The notes beneath the pieces are model-generated. The model was given only the letters and a program-made list of their open reading frames with translations, was not told where the DNA came from and searched no databases. A DNA stretch of 64,000 nucleotides from positions 57,897,759 through 57,961,758 of the forward strand of contig JAKGHH010000003.1 in assembly GCA_022828595.1 (NCBI GenBank), given 5' to 3'. The DNA comes from Nelumbo lutea (Eukaryota > Streptophyta > Magnoliopsida > Proteales > Nelumbonaceae). Shown piece after piece: positions 34,690 to 45,423 of this stretch; the first letter of the stretch is position 1; each line of letters opens with the position of its first letter. A program made the position numbers and the translations under genes.

Positions 34690-37238
34690 TCAAGCACTTG
34701 CAGATGCCATGGCGCCATGGAAAAGTGGAACCCCAGTAGGATGTTGCGGCAGGCTATGTTCTTCCTCATCTTCCTCTGTTTCCCAGAGGAAACTAGCATA
34801 GGCTGCATGGACGTGGCTGCAACAAGAAACAGAAGCTCAAGAATTAATGCAAGGTCTGAATCAACTCAACAGTAAACAATCTGAGACAGATTCTTCTTGT
34901 AGAGAACATAAGCATACCTATCATGGGGTGCAGCTTGAACTGCCCGTTCAAAGTAACTTGAAGTTCTTTCATGGTCACGATAGAGCTCCCACACCAGTTT
35001 TGCATACTGAGACAGTATTTCCCCATCGATGGGGTCTACTAGTATAGCTCTTGAATAGTATTCCTCAGCTCCTTGTAGGTCTCTCTTAGACTGTAAAAGA
35101 ATCAGCAAATCAAATCCCTTAGGTAAGGAAAAAGAAAACAAATACTCCATTCAAACAAATGATTGTGACCAGGAACTAACAGAAATTCTGCAATTCAGAG
35201 ATCAAGCAACTAGACTTGAATATAATCCATATCATCTCTGGAATTGTTTGTCTTGTTGCTCTTTGACCCCCTTCTTGTTTGTTGTAAAGCTAGAATAACA
35301 AGAGTTCACATGGCTGAATCTTGTCCTTGCTAACTCTACCATGGCAAAAGGGGTTGAGATTCACCATCTGTTGGTCACATTCAGTATATAACTTAGGAAA
35401 GGTGGGCCCCCACTCTCCACATGCATGTTTCCCACTTTTACAGTCCAGACAGAAAAAGGAATCCTTTTATTTTCCCTCCCAAACATCGAGATCAGTTACC
35501 CTTCTGTAATTTTGAGCCCATTTGTCTGCAATTTCCCCAGTATCTATTATTGCTGTACTCACAGATTCTGTGTTATGTGAGCAAACCCATGAGACTGATA
35601 ATTGAAATAGCTAACCAATAGGAAAACTTTTTGGAATTTTCCGACTGTAGAGAAATAACTGGGGAAGGAGATTCCTGTGAATTAGGGAATGAATAACTAG
35701 GGGAGGTTGAGTCTGGTGAAATTAGGGAATCTGTTCTTCAAGCCGCGACTCTATGGTAGAATCGTTTTGAGTATTGTGAGAAGAAACCTAAGGTCGCAGC
35801 CTGCAGTCATAGAGATCCACCATGATAACATATGTGGACTGATTGCTTAACATTTTGCTCTTTCCGACACATCAAAGCCGAGTTACAGATTTGTTACAGT
35901 GTCCTAATTCTTGAGTCAAATGCATCTTCCACAACCTTGTTTGAGCAATGGCCATTTTGAGCATTTTCAGCAGCTCCTCTTGGGTTATACAATAACAAGC
36001 AGAGAATTCTCAAATTATTTGAGCAATGGCCATCATAGCCACCAAAATGGACTACTCAAGCAGAGAAATCAGAATAAACTCTCTGAAGGGAATCTAACAA
36101 GGCAGAGATCAATCACTATTACTATGAAAGAAATGGTGTTATCACTTATCAGGGACCTGGACTACAGATCTCTCCAAGGATCTTGGCCCACCAAACTCAT
36201 CTATCTGGACCATTCCATCAGGAGTTAACTTCTTGGACAGAGAATGACCCAAGAATCAGGTTCTCCAATATATATTAACAGTCTAATATCGAACATAAAA
36301 CCCAAGAGGCAGTCCACAGATGAATCAGTCCCATCTTTGATATCTGTCTAAATGTGATTTAGAAAGCAGAGAAACAAAAAGGGAAGCTAAAGAGAAAAAT
36401 AATTGTTAGATGAATGGACAGAACTCACCTGAGAGAGAAACTGTGCATAATTCCTCAGGAACAAAGAATTGGTTGGATTTTCCTCCACCATCTTCTTATA
36501 ATGCTCCTCGACGTTTGATCCATCTGGGCCGCTTTCACCAAAGTCCACCGGAACACCACTACTACCACAACCGCCACCGCCACCAAGTCCGCCCGCATCA
36601 ATTCCAAGACCTCTTGCAAGATAGAGTGGTGGACTAGCCGGCTCTGTTTCTCCTTCAAGTCCCGAATTAAGCTCCTCCTCCATGATCAAACCCATGTTTT
36701 TGTTCTTCTTAGAACTGATGTCAGCATTTCCTAAAGCATCAATGCTTTCTCCAATTGTAAGTGACCTCTGCAACAACCCACCTTCTTGGTCTTGTTCTTG
36801 TTCTTCGTCTTCTTCTTTCTTAGCTCTCGAGTTATAGAAAGAGAAGCTTTGAATGGTCTCCAATATCGGCATACTGGGTCTTCGGGAAGATACCGTCGGC
36901 GGGTTGGAGCACTGGAATTTGTCGACATCGCAGGAAGCCACAGCTAGTCCTTCCAGGTTGCCGTCCGACTGGGCCCTTCTGAAGCCTCTCGAGCCACTAC
37001 CACTGGACTCCCGATCGATGTCAGTGAAACCCACAACAAAGTGAGAGTTGGGGGGCGAGTTGCAGGAGAATGGGCCGAAGCCGGGGTGATGTAGGCCAGA
37101 GTGAGGAAACGAGATCTTCTTGGGATGGTGATCAAAGCTCGATGGGTGTTTGTTGTTGTCGAAGTCTCTGTTGGGACTGTCGGGGAAGGACGAAAGCAAG
37201 GACCCAAGAATTGGGGTTGAAGAGCTCCTAAGCAGCAT
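34690..37238 (-). CDS. TPR-repeat family protein (3 coding exons)
   Basis: Coding exons on the - strand: 37238-36429, 35090-34918 and 34816-34690, joined by GT-AG introns (donors CTCAG|GTGAGT and GATAG|GTATGC). The product is 369 aa. The start MLLRSSSTPILGSLLSSF matches the usual N-terminus of this plant family and is the first ATG after a likely 5' UTR acceptor at 37286. Residues 1-240 are Ser/Pro-rich with an acidic stretch (EEDEEQEQDQEGG) and a glycine run (GGLGGGGGCG). From about 244 come TPR-like helices: EEHYKKMVEENPTNSLFLRN, AEEYYSRAILVDPIDGEILS, SYFERAVQAAPHD, and HAAYASFLWETEEDEEE. TPRs mediate protein-protein contacts; a specific partner is not known. The C-terminus is HGAMASASA. 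Confidence 0.88.
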
Positions 37239-37477
37239 TTCTCCAAGCTTTGATGGATTTGTCTCTCGCAGCTTCAAGAGAGATGCTGGAGAAAGAATCA
37301 AAGAAACAGGAATTAATAAGTTGCCGAAAATCTATTTGAAAATTGTAATCAATCAACCAGCCCTTTCGGAGAAGATCCCAAAAGTGTGGGGTGGTTGATA
37401 GGTGCAAACTCACGTGTAGTATATCAGAATATGCATGTGATTCCTCCCTGAAAAATCTCCCTCATGATTCTGACGTT

Positions 37478-37640
37478 TTAATATGTTTTAAAAACCCACT
37501 CGGAACCGAAACCGGTTTGGCCACCTGTTTCTGAGTCAACGGTTCGACCATTTAACCATCGGTCGAACAAATTAATGGTTCAAGTCGAACAGATTGATGG
37601 TTCAACCATCTGGATCAGCGAAATGCTGACCAAGTCAGTG
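37478..37640. mobile_element. CAAGG-family hAT MITE remnant in the TPR gene 5' UTR intron
   Basis: GTTTTAAAAACCCACTCGG followed by GAACCGAAACCGGTTTGGCC, TCAACGGTTCGACCATT and GGTTCAAGTCGAAC are the words of the element at 44801-45095. Only one end is clear. No target duplication was seen. Confidence 0.45.
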
Positions 37641-38785
37641 GTTGGGAAAAAAAGGTCTAAGGATGAAATGAAATCGATTGCTGGAGATAGAAAACCACCT
37701 TTTAGGCCCAATGGTCCAACTATCCGGATCGACGACGGTTAGAAAACCACTTTTTACGTAGAACTGTAGGAGATAGAAAACGAAACCAAGCTGAAGCTGG
37801 ACCACAAGGAACAAAAGGGCAGGTATGCGGTATGCCTCTGTCTCTGGTCCTCCGTCTCGGGCCCAAGTTGGAAAGTGGGTCTCTACTTTGCACGTGGCAA
37901 ACAACAGGCAGGTTGATTTAAATCCTTCATCAATTGCCACGTATCTCACGTTAAAAAAAAATTTAGGCACACTAATGGGGACACTCTAATAAGTTAGACC
38001 AAGCCGAAGTATTTGTTTGAAATGACAATAAAGTACCTTAACTTTTCAATGGAGTTGCCCTCTTATAAATGACAAACGGGATGTGCCAACCTCACCATTT
38101 CGTTGTCGGTGGAGGAATTAAATTCGACAACAAAGAAGAAGTTTTGACAAGGGCTTAATATTCATGACCCATTATGAATACTGCTGTGAAGGTGGGTTAT
38201 GGCCCATCAATACAGTTTGGCCCAGGCTCATGAAACTTCTATATTCAAGCTGATATTGTAATCAATTTGGGAGTTTTGGTGTGAGAAATCAATTGGTGCT
38301 AGGGTTGCCACCAAATCTTAATTGACTTGGGAACTGGAATAATTAATGCTCTATAATGGGTTTTCATGTAGAACCTTTAAGTGTGAATGAGTAATGCATC
38401 CTATCAATCACCCAACTGGAATGTTCAATTGAATGAATCAAGTAGGTGTTTTCATTATTTTTCATCTTCTCATATTGAAAAATTTGAGAGCTGTTGAGCG
38501 CAAGGGAACTTTCTATCATCCTACTCCATGCATATTGAGCTATTTTCTAGCCAAGGGGCTTCAGAATACTGAACTATCAATGAATTAAGAAGGCATGACA
38601 GAGAAAAGAAAAAAAAAGAAAAACAGAAGAAATATTTAATCCCCTTGACAGAGATAGAGAGGGAGGGAAGAACTCTTGGTCTTTCTCAGAGAAGTTAATT
38701 CTGAATTGGGTACAAAAAAAGAAAAATCTTTTGAATTAATATTCAGGAATCAAGACCAAGAACAAGTATCAGGAGAAGAACTTAC
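37641..38785. other. Rest of the probable 5' UTR intron of the TPR-like gene
   Basis: No gene or bounded element. The open frame at 37635-37970 on the - strand has no ATG-supported start of interest and no recognised domain. Confidence 0.35.
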
Positions 38786-38890
38786 CTGTTCACAGAATAA
38801 GGATTCAGAACTGAAGAGAGCAAAATCAAGCAACAAATTAAAGGCAAGGAGGTGAGAAAGAGACGCCCATTGTATATATGTGTATAGGGT
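38786..38890 (-). promoter_or_regulatory. Probable 5' UTR exon and TATA box of the TPR-like gene
   Basis: On the - strand a good donor AACAG|GTAAGT lies at 38786/38785. It would pair with the acceptor TTCTTTCTCCAG ending at 37286, giving a 5' UTR intron of about 1.5 kb. Upstream, TATATATAC (38880-38873) is a TATA-like box, placing transcription start near 38845. This is inferred from splice and TATA consensus only. Confidence 0.5.
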
Positions 38891-39507
38891 GGGCGCTGTG
38901 AGTGGTGGAGAAAGAAACTAATTAGAGCTCTTGTAATTGAATTTGATTACGTTTGTGAGAAGTAATTCAACGGTGGAGAGGGCTTCCAGCTGTGTAGAAA
39001 AAACAACCACCACCCATCTTTAAGCTGTCTCTTCGTGTTCAAGTTGGAAAAGTAGTCATCTCAAGACTGGAGGTTGTGAAGTTACAAGAAACAAGGTGAG
39101 CATTATTATCGGCTTTTCAACGTTGGACATCGATTTGGACCATTCTTGTGTCGGTTGGATTGAGCAGAGAAGAGATCTAACTAGTCGCTCCCGGCTCACC
39201 AAGGTTGCAGCCTGCGTGGCCTGGTTCCAGCCACTCCGACCCATTGGAGGGTCTCTACTCTCTACTCTCTAGCACTTCATGAGCTTGTCCAACGTCCACG
39301 GAAGGGCACCAAAACGTCTATTTTTGGGCCTTGTCATGGACAGCTGCTTGGCTTGGTGTGGGCGTGATTGAAACGCACGTCATTCTCTAAGGACGCTCAA
39401 GGTTCAAGCCAACACAGCTTTTGTTGTGCGTCAATGTGTCAGCGGTTTGACCGTCTCGGTCAATAGATTAATCCATAATGTTACTATAAAAATATTTAAA
39501 AAATACA
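38891..39507. other. Upstream region of the TPR-like gene
   Basis: Mostly unique-looking sequence with balanced composition to about 39460, then AT-rich. It probably holds the proximal promoter of the - strand TPR-like gene. No further element was recognised. Confidence 0.4.
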
Positions 39508-40707
39508 GGGCAACTGTTTTAAATTATTCTTACTTTTTAATTAATGGATAAATTCTACCTGTTAATTATTGTCTTGCACCATTATTTATGACAATGGACT
39601 AATTATACCACTGTTGATAACATCCGTTAATATTTCGTCAAAATTCGTATACACATGACACCAAGTGATATAATTTTCTTTAAAACCTAATATTAACCTT
39701 CGTCCCTCTCTTATTCCCTTGTCCTTCTTCTTTACTGTCTTCTTTCTTTTAGTAAATCGAGTTCTACCTCTGCCTCTGTTTCTGTTTTCATCTCCGTCTC
39801 CACCTCTACCTCCATTTCTGTTCCATCTGATCCACCTCTATGTATTTATGAAACAAAACCCATTTCTACATCTCCAAATCCCCCCAAGCCACCCGCATTT
39901 GTAGAAGCGTCAACAAATGATAAAGTGCAAATCCACTTTGAGAAAACCCTAGAGAAGAAACGGGTTGTCGATCTTTTTCTTCTTCATCTTACCCATTTAT
40001 ATAGTAAAAAACCTCCTTTATTTCGTCCGCACAAAGATGTCGGAACTCGGAAGAGGATCGTGGCCGTCGGAGCCTACCCACATTTGCAGAAGCATCTGCA
40101 ATTAATAAAGTGCAGCTTCAGTTCGAGAAAACCCTGGAGAAGAAACGGGCTGTCGATCTGCAAAAGGAGCTTTCGGACTTTCTGCTTAGGGTTTGACTTT
40201 GCCCTCTCTTTACGAGTAACAACATTTGGTGGTTCCTTCTCTACAGAATCATCGCCGGTTCCTCATCCCATATCTTGTGACAGGGCTCGAAAAGGTCTCG
40301 GTCATGAGCAGTCTTTATGAACCCACAAGTAAACTGCTCACCATTTGTTTGTGCAGGGAGTTGTTTCTCCGTTCTCCATTGGTTCCGGCAAGGGGAAAAG
40401 CCGGTCCTCGACTCATTCTCCGATCTAATCAGAAACTTGGTGAAGGCAATGGATAGTTATGAGCTCTAGTCCTGGTGGCGACCAACTGCTCTGCTCTTGG
40501 TATTCTGAGCTCCGGTTCCTAAAATTTTTCGTCTATTCGATTCTATTTTGAAATTCGAAGAATAGTGGAGGGTAAAACTGATTTTTCATCATTTCCGTTA
40601 GAATTTAACAGCGATCACGATTCACAATTGTTAGAAACAATAGGGATGGCGTAAGATTATAATTAATCAATTAACTAAATAGTAAGGATAATTTAAGAAA
40701 TTTGTCC
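39508..40707. mobile_element. Candidate Pack-MULE with captured exon-like pieces
   Basis: The left end GGGCAACTGTTTTAAATTAT and the reverse complement of the right end GGACAAATTTCTTAAATTAT align from the first base. The match continues through (C/T)CTTACT(T/A)TTTA(A/G)TTAAT and more loosely to about 140 bp. The flanks AAAAATACA / AAAATAAAA could be a diverged 9-bp duplication but are AT-rich. The interior has two copies of a coding-like segment: about 39889-39975 (VQIHFEKTLEKKRVVDL) and about 40077-40190 (VQLQFEKTLEKKRAVDLQKE, then LSDFLLR). A third piece after a good acceptor TTTGTGCAG at about 40357 reads GVVSPFSIGSGKGKSRSSTH. The source gene was not identified. Confidence 0.55.
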
Positions 40708-41014
40708 AAAATAAAATAGTATACAAAATCAATAATCTATTAAATGGGCCAAACATGTCATTGATTTAATCACCCGGTTCATTGGTCATGGACCGAATCA
40801 ACATTTTTTAGGCCTCGCTCATTTTGCGTTATTTGGGTAATGCGTTTTCTCAGGCATGTGATTCTTAGGAAAGGTAATACAAGTATAATTACAAATATAA
40901 CATTTGGCTTGAGTATGATTAGCCAAATAAGATATGAGAAATAAGGTGATTAGCATTTTTGACCGGTATAAATAACTTATTCACCTTTTAGGAAAATATT
41001 GGTTACCCACCAGG

Positions 41015-41435
41015 TAACTAGTACTCTCGCTAAAGAAAATGGGGAAATGACTTTGAGCCACACTTGAATGTAGAATATCCAACCGTTGAAACACAGAACT
41101 AAAACTAAAATACCACTGTAGCCTCCCATATATGTGAGCCATCTCCTAATTTTTTGACCATAATGTCCATACAAAACCCAGTGATCTGAACACCGGTTAT
41201 GAAAAACTCTCGATACATAATTCATATTCCCACAACTTAGTACTTTACTATTTTTTTTTTGCTTGTAAATTATTTCTTTAGAACAACTTGTAAATTAAAG
41301 ATAACCTGCAAATTCCTATTTAAGCTTTCTTGTTGCCAAAAGAAAATCCAACATTTATTCAATGCTTAGATGAAGTAACCCAATAATTGGTGTTTTTGAA
41401 CACCAGTTACAACTCCTTGACCCATCTAAAAATAA
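41015..41435 (+). repeat. Left long terminal inverted repeat of the MULE-like element
   Basis: It pairs with 44667-45415 in inverted orientation along its whole length, with substitutions and small gaps. The inner edge is near CATCTAAAAATAAC; the outer edge is near TAGTACTCTCGC. Confidence 0.75.
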
Positions 41436-41501
41436 CATTTGTTCATGAGCAGCGGAGTTTAAATTGCTACATGCATATTTATAGATATCAATTCAAAATT
41501 A

Positions 41502-41870
41502 GGGATATAATTGGATTGGATTAAGATTGGGTTCATCAAAATCTGAATTCGATTTGATTAGTAAAAATGTGCATCAGAATCCAATCTAAAATCTGATCAG
41601 AATTTAAGACTTTGGATTCAAATTCAAATCCTAACGGATTAGGATTTAATCCGATTCCACTTTATATTTTTTAATGTAAAAAAATTTTAAATATTTTTTG
41701 ACTTTTATATATAATAAATTAACGTAAATATAACATACTGAATTTATTATATATATAAATTCATATATAATATAATATATAAAATATATTTTTATAATTT
41801 TAAATATAATGATATAAATTTATATATAAAATTAATAAATATTATAATATAGGGGTTTTATCGATCTCTC
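41502..41870. mobile_element. AT-rich hAT-like remnant, one end clear
   Basis: TAGGGATATAATTGGATTGG at the left matches the inverted right end CCAATTACAGCCCTA of the remnant at 52196-52309. It is followed by (A/G)ATTCGATTTGATTAG words and a strongly AT-rich core. No partner end was fixed. Confidence 0.35.
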
Positions 41871-41977
41871 AATCGCAGAAATAAAAATTTCCATTAGCCT
41901 TGTACGTCGGTATTTATGTTCAACTCCACCCCGTGTGTATGTCACATAGTTTTGTATGAAAATGCTCCTTATTTAAA

Positions 41978-42810
41978 ACCATATTCCTTCATGTTCGAGA
42001 GGCTAAGGACACCGACTGCCTCTAGGCCCTCGTCATCGAGGGCCTCTCCACCTTCCTCTTTGTCTTTGTCGAAGTTGTTTCCTAATCGAAAGGCTACTGA
42101 CACCGACTAGTGACCATATTCCTTCATGTTCGAGAGGCTACAAACATTGACTGCCTCAAGGCCCTCGTCGTCGAGGGCCTCTCCACCTTCCTCTTTATTT
42201 TTGTCGGAGTTGCTTCTTGTTCGATGGACACCAAACCCACTCCCTCCTACTGCCACTCACCCACCGAGTATCTAGACACCTTCTGATCGCCCATCAGCCC
42301 GATGGCCTAGGCTGACGATGGGAAACTGTGATTCTACAAAAGCACCATTTTCCACCGTCGGCCTTCTCCATTGGCCTGGGGCATCTCCACCTCCTATAGG
42401 GACGTAAAGGAGACCTCTCCCCACCCTGTGGAAGTGGTCCCACCACTCGTCTACCCCCATGCCCCCCTCTGGGACCGCTTCTCCAAAATGGCAGAATCAC
42501 CCAGAGGTTGCTTCGGTGGGTGTGGAGGGGTTCGATGGCCACCAAACCCACTCCCTCCTACTACCACTCACCCATCGAGCATCTAGAAACCTTGCAATTG
42601 CCCATTGGCCTGATTCGACAATGAGAAACGGTGGTTCTGCAAAAGCACCGTTTCTCACCGTTAGCCTTCCCCGTTGCCTCGGGGCATCTTCACCTCCTCT
42701 AGGGACGTTTAGAAGACCTCTCCTCACCCAGGAGGTGGTTCCACCGCCCGTCTACCCCGTGTCCCCCTCTTTGACCGCTTCTCGGAAATGGTAGAATCAT
42801 TTGGAAGCCT
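41978..42810. repeat. GC-rich tandem duplications inside the MULE-like element
   Basis: A unit of about 130 bp occurs at 41978-42106 and 42112-42236 (CATATTCCTTCATGTTCGAG, GGCCCTCGTC(A/G)TCGAGGGCC, CTCCACCTTCCTCTTT). A second unit of about 305 bp occurs at about 42228-42532 and 42533-42810 (CACCAAACCCACTCCCTCCT, GGGGCATC(T/C)(C/A)CACCTCCT, CGCTTCTC). It stands out from AT-rich surroundings. Open frames cross it in several phases but none is shared cleanly by both copies. Confidence 0.7.
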
Positions 42811-43047
42811 CTCTGTCGGCCTTCTCCGTGAGCCTGGGCTTCTCTGCCTTCTACTGGAAGGTATCTTCGAGGAATTTACAAATATTTCTTAGTCAGGAAA
42901 AAAAATATCTTCTAAGCAATTTATGTTTATATACTTGTATTTAAAAAGTTGAAAACTAGAATAACACAACAAAATAGTTCACCAACGTGAAAACGAAAGG
43001 GGCGAGTCTTTTAACACTTTATTAAAAACACCACCAATAATGATAAA

Positions 43048-43508
43048 CTATTTCCAAAAGACCAATGTAAGGAGAATAATAACAAAAAGAAGAAAAACAA
43101 GTTGCCTAACTGTAGCCATCCCTTCAGTAGCTAACTCATGGATTGATTTCATAGACTCAATCTGCCTTATGCAAACACTGACTGCTTTCTCTACATTTTC
43201 AAGTCATTCCAAAACATCACCATGACTATTTCCCGATGCAACCTCATCCAACCAGCCTCGAGGAATCACCCACTCAAAAAATTTGCAAGCGCTAATAGAA
43301 TCGCTTTCAGTTGTTGGGCTATCTAGCACCTACTCCTGCAAGTGCAACACATACCATTAGCAATATACATGCCCTATATCGATGCTAACAAATAATATCA
43401 TCTCGCTAAAAATATTACCTCGGATTTTAATTGATAGCTATAAAAAAACTTCTGTGGGTTATTCCGAGTTGTTGAAATTCAAAGGATGCATTTTCATTTG
43501 CAATAGCA
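43048..43508 (-). pseudogene. Broken GRF-type zinc-finger protein gene with C-terminal membrane helix
   Basis: The gene is read on the - strand. Exon 1 (43508-43419): CYCK, stop, KCIL, stop, ISTTRNNPQKFFYSYQ, with donor GAG|GTAATA. Intron 43418-43336 ends CTTGCAG. Exon 2 (43335-43048): DSISACKFFEWVIPRG, then GDVLE, stop, LENVEKAVSVCIRQIES, MATVRQLVFLLFVIILLTLV and FWK-stop. This matches the small plant GRF-finger proteins: CxC ... T..NP...F ... CxxFxW, a short coiled coil, then a C-terminal transmembrane helix. At least four in-frame stops, and Ser/Tyr where the third zinc-binding Cys is expected, show it is dead. It lies inside the long-inverted-repeat element. Confidence 0.75.
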
Positions 43509-44666
43509 ATACTTAGTATTATACTACAAACTATTCAGAGATTGATTCCTGACACTTCGTTGGCTATTCATACCTACAAATGTTCAATAATCCATGATAA
43601 CGACATTCATATCTTAATCAACATTAAACACTTCATTTTCATTAGAACTAAACTAAGCAACATTCAAATATTCATTTATAGAGGTCCTTACGGTAATCAA
43701 TTAAGGAAAAAAAAATGTAACAAAGTAAATTGTCTGTGGTTGAGCAGTGTCAACAAATGCACGGAAACCAGAATGAACTGGAAACACAAGGGTTGTGCCA
43801 GAAACACGAGGGAACCACCTCCACAATGGTTGAATGCAGGGGCTTGAGAAACCTTCCAACGACCACTAAGACCAACTTTGAGCGTCCTTTCAATGGTCAA
43901 CGCAAGGTGCCTCTGATGGACGGTGAACAGTAAATCGATGCTCCAGCTTCCTCCGAACGGTGAACGTTGAGTGACGTCCACTGCCAATGATCGGTGAACA
44001 CAAGGGGATATGAGAATGTTACAATGTCTCAAATAAGGAAGATTGGTGATAAAACAACGAACACAGGTAGAGATGAAGCTCTAGTATTGAAACAACGAAC
44101 ACAAGTAGAGATGAAGCTCTAGTTATGAAACGACGAGATGAAGCTCCAGTGATGAGAAAGAGATGAAATTCCGGTTATAAATGGCTCTGAAAAATTTCGA
44201 AATGGGGAAAATGTTGTAGCTCCAGTGATTCGGTGATTAACAAGTTTGAGAAACGGAGAAGAGGGTGAATGTTGTAGGATTGAAATGAGGAAGAAGACTA
44301 TGAGAAGACGTTGTAGATTTCTATAGAGCTCCAGTGATCTATGATTAACGGATCTGAGAAAGGGCGAGGATATCGTAAGTTTGAAATGAGGAAGAAGATG
44401 ATGAAAAAGATGTTGGGGGTGGAGGGGTATAATGGGTATAACACTAAACCTATGATAACGTGGGGAGGATCCGAAACAAATTTCGGATTTATTGTTTGGG
44501 GGTGGTATGGGTTTCGATTTCTATACGTCCTCAGTCGATATTTGGATTTCTAAGGGGGAGCTACCTAAAGATTCCCCTATATTCGTAGATGGCCAATGGT
44601 GGCGGCCAAAATGTATTACATGATTTGAGCTATGATATCTAATTCCTCTCTCTTTTTTCTAGAAAA
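43509..44666. other. Interior of the MULE-like element, no gene recognised
   Basis: Contains direct repeats of GAAACAACGAACACA(A/G)GTAGAGATGAAGCTC at about 44048 and 44090 and several GATGAAGCTCCAGTGAT units to about 44340. Open frames here have no recognised domain. Confidence 0.4.
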
Positions 44667-45415
44667 AAAATTCTTTTAGATGTTGAGGAGTTAATAACTC
44701 CGATTATTGGGTTACTTCATCTAAACATTGAATAAATGTTGGATTTTCTTTTTGCAACAAGAAAGCTTAAACAAAAATTTATAGGGTTCATACGTGCACC
44801 CAAGGTTTTCAAAACTGGATCAGGCCAGATGGTCGGACCAGAAAATCGGGAACCAGTCCATTTTTCCCAAAAGCCAAATTTCCCCCCAAAATTATTAATT
44901 TTGGTTAGCGAACCGCTAAACCGGGTGGTTAATCGTTCGGACGGTTTTGATCATTTTTTACTTTTTTTTTATTTTTTTTAATTTTTAAATTTTCTCTTAG
45001 AATAGGCCTTGCATTTGGTTCAAATGATCAGACTGTTCGACCTGGTAATTGGACCCCTAACCGGGTCGATCATCGGGTTGGTTTTAAAAACCATGCGTGC
45101 ACCTTTAATTTACAAGTAATTTTACAAAAAAAAAAAAATTAACAAGCACAAAACAAAAGAGTTGTGGGCATCTGAATCATGTATTGAGAGTTTTGCATGA
45201 CCAATGTTCAGATCACTGAGTTTTATATAGGCATTATGGTCAAAGAATTGAGAGATTGCTGACGTATATCACGTATGCCGAATAGAGGGGGGTAGCAATG
45301 GTATTTTGGTTCTAGCATTGGTTTTTAGTGGTTGGATTTTCAACATTCAGGTGTCAAGAGGTTTTCCTTTTGCAAGGGAGGGGTTCAAAGTCTTTTTCCA
45401 AAAAAAGAATTTACT
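44667..45415 (-). repeat. Right long terminal inverted repeat of the MULE-like element
   Basis: Inverted copy of 41015-41435, interrupted by the hAT MITE at 44801-45095. The outer edge lies next to the LTR-like block that starts at 45424. Confidence 0.75.
44801..45095. mobile_element. 295-bp hAT MITE with perfect 8-bp target duplication
   Basis: The ends CAAGGTTTTCAAAAC and GTTTTAAAAACCATG are inverted repeats. Identical flanks CGTGCACC lie at 44793-44800 and 45096-45103. It is the best-bounded member of the GGTTTTGAAAACCGG-type family also seen at 21-118, 37478-37640 and 53987-55063. Confidence 0.82.
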
Positions 45416-45423
45416 ATGGGCTC

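Larger units (their letters stand above)
41015..45415. mobile_element. Mutator-like element with long (about 400 bp) inverted repeats
   Basis: The left arm at about 41015-41435 and right arm at about 44667-45415 are inverted copies of each other. Examples: TTTAAGCTTTCTTGTTGCC (41330) against GCAACAAGAAAGCTTAAAC (44754); CATTTATTCAATGCTTAGAT (41352) against its complement at 44720-44740; GACCATAATGTCCATACAAA against the TATAGGCATTATGGTCAAA side at 45225-45245; GAATATCCAACCGTTGAAA-type against 45330-45350. The right arm is longer because the hAT MITE 44801-45095 inserted into it. Terminal repeats of this length are typical of MULEs. The interior holds a broken GRF zinc-finger gene and GC-rich tandem repeats; no MULE transposase was recognised. 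Exact ends and the 9-bp duplication are not fixed. Confidence 0.75.

Noticed and set aside
37239..37301. N-terminal extension of the TPR-like protein starting at 37301
   Set aside because: The first codon there is TTG, not ATG, and a polypyrimidine tract with TCCAG at 37290-37286 suggests an intron acceptor. The family N-terminus MLLRSSSTP starts at 37238.
36410..37398. Several + strand and other-frame open readings over the TPR gene
   Set aside because: They are shadows of the - strand exon 1, which has the recognisable protein.
42272..42794. Overlapping open frames on both strands in the GC-rich duplications
   Set aside because: No frame is conserved between the two copies and no domain is visible, so the openness reflects GC-rich composition.
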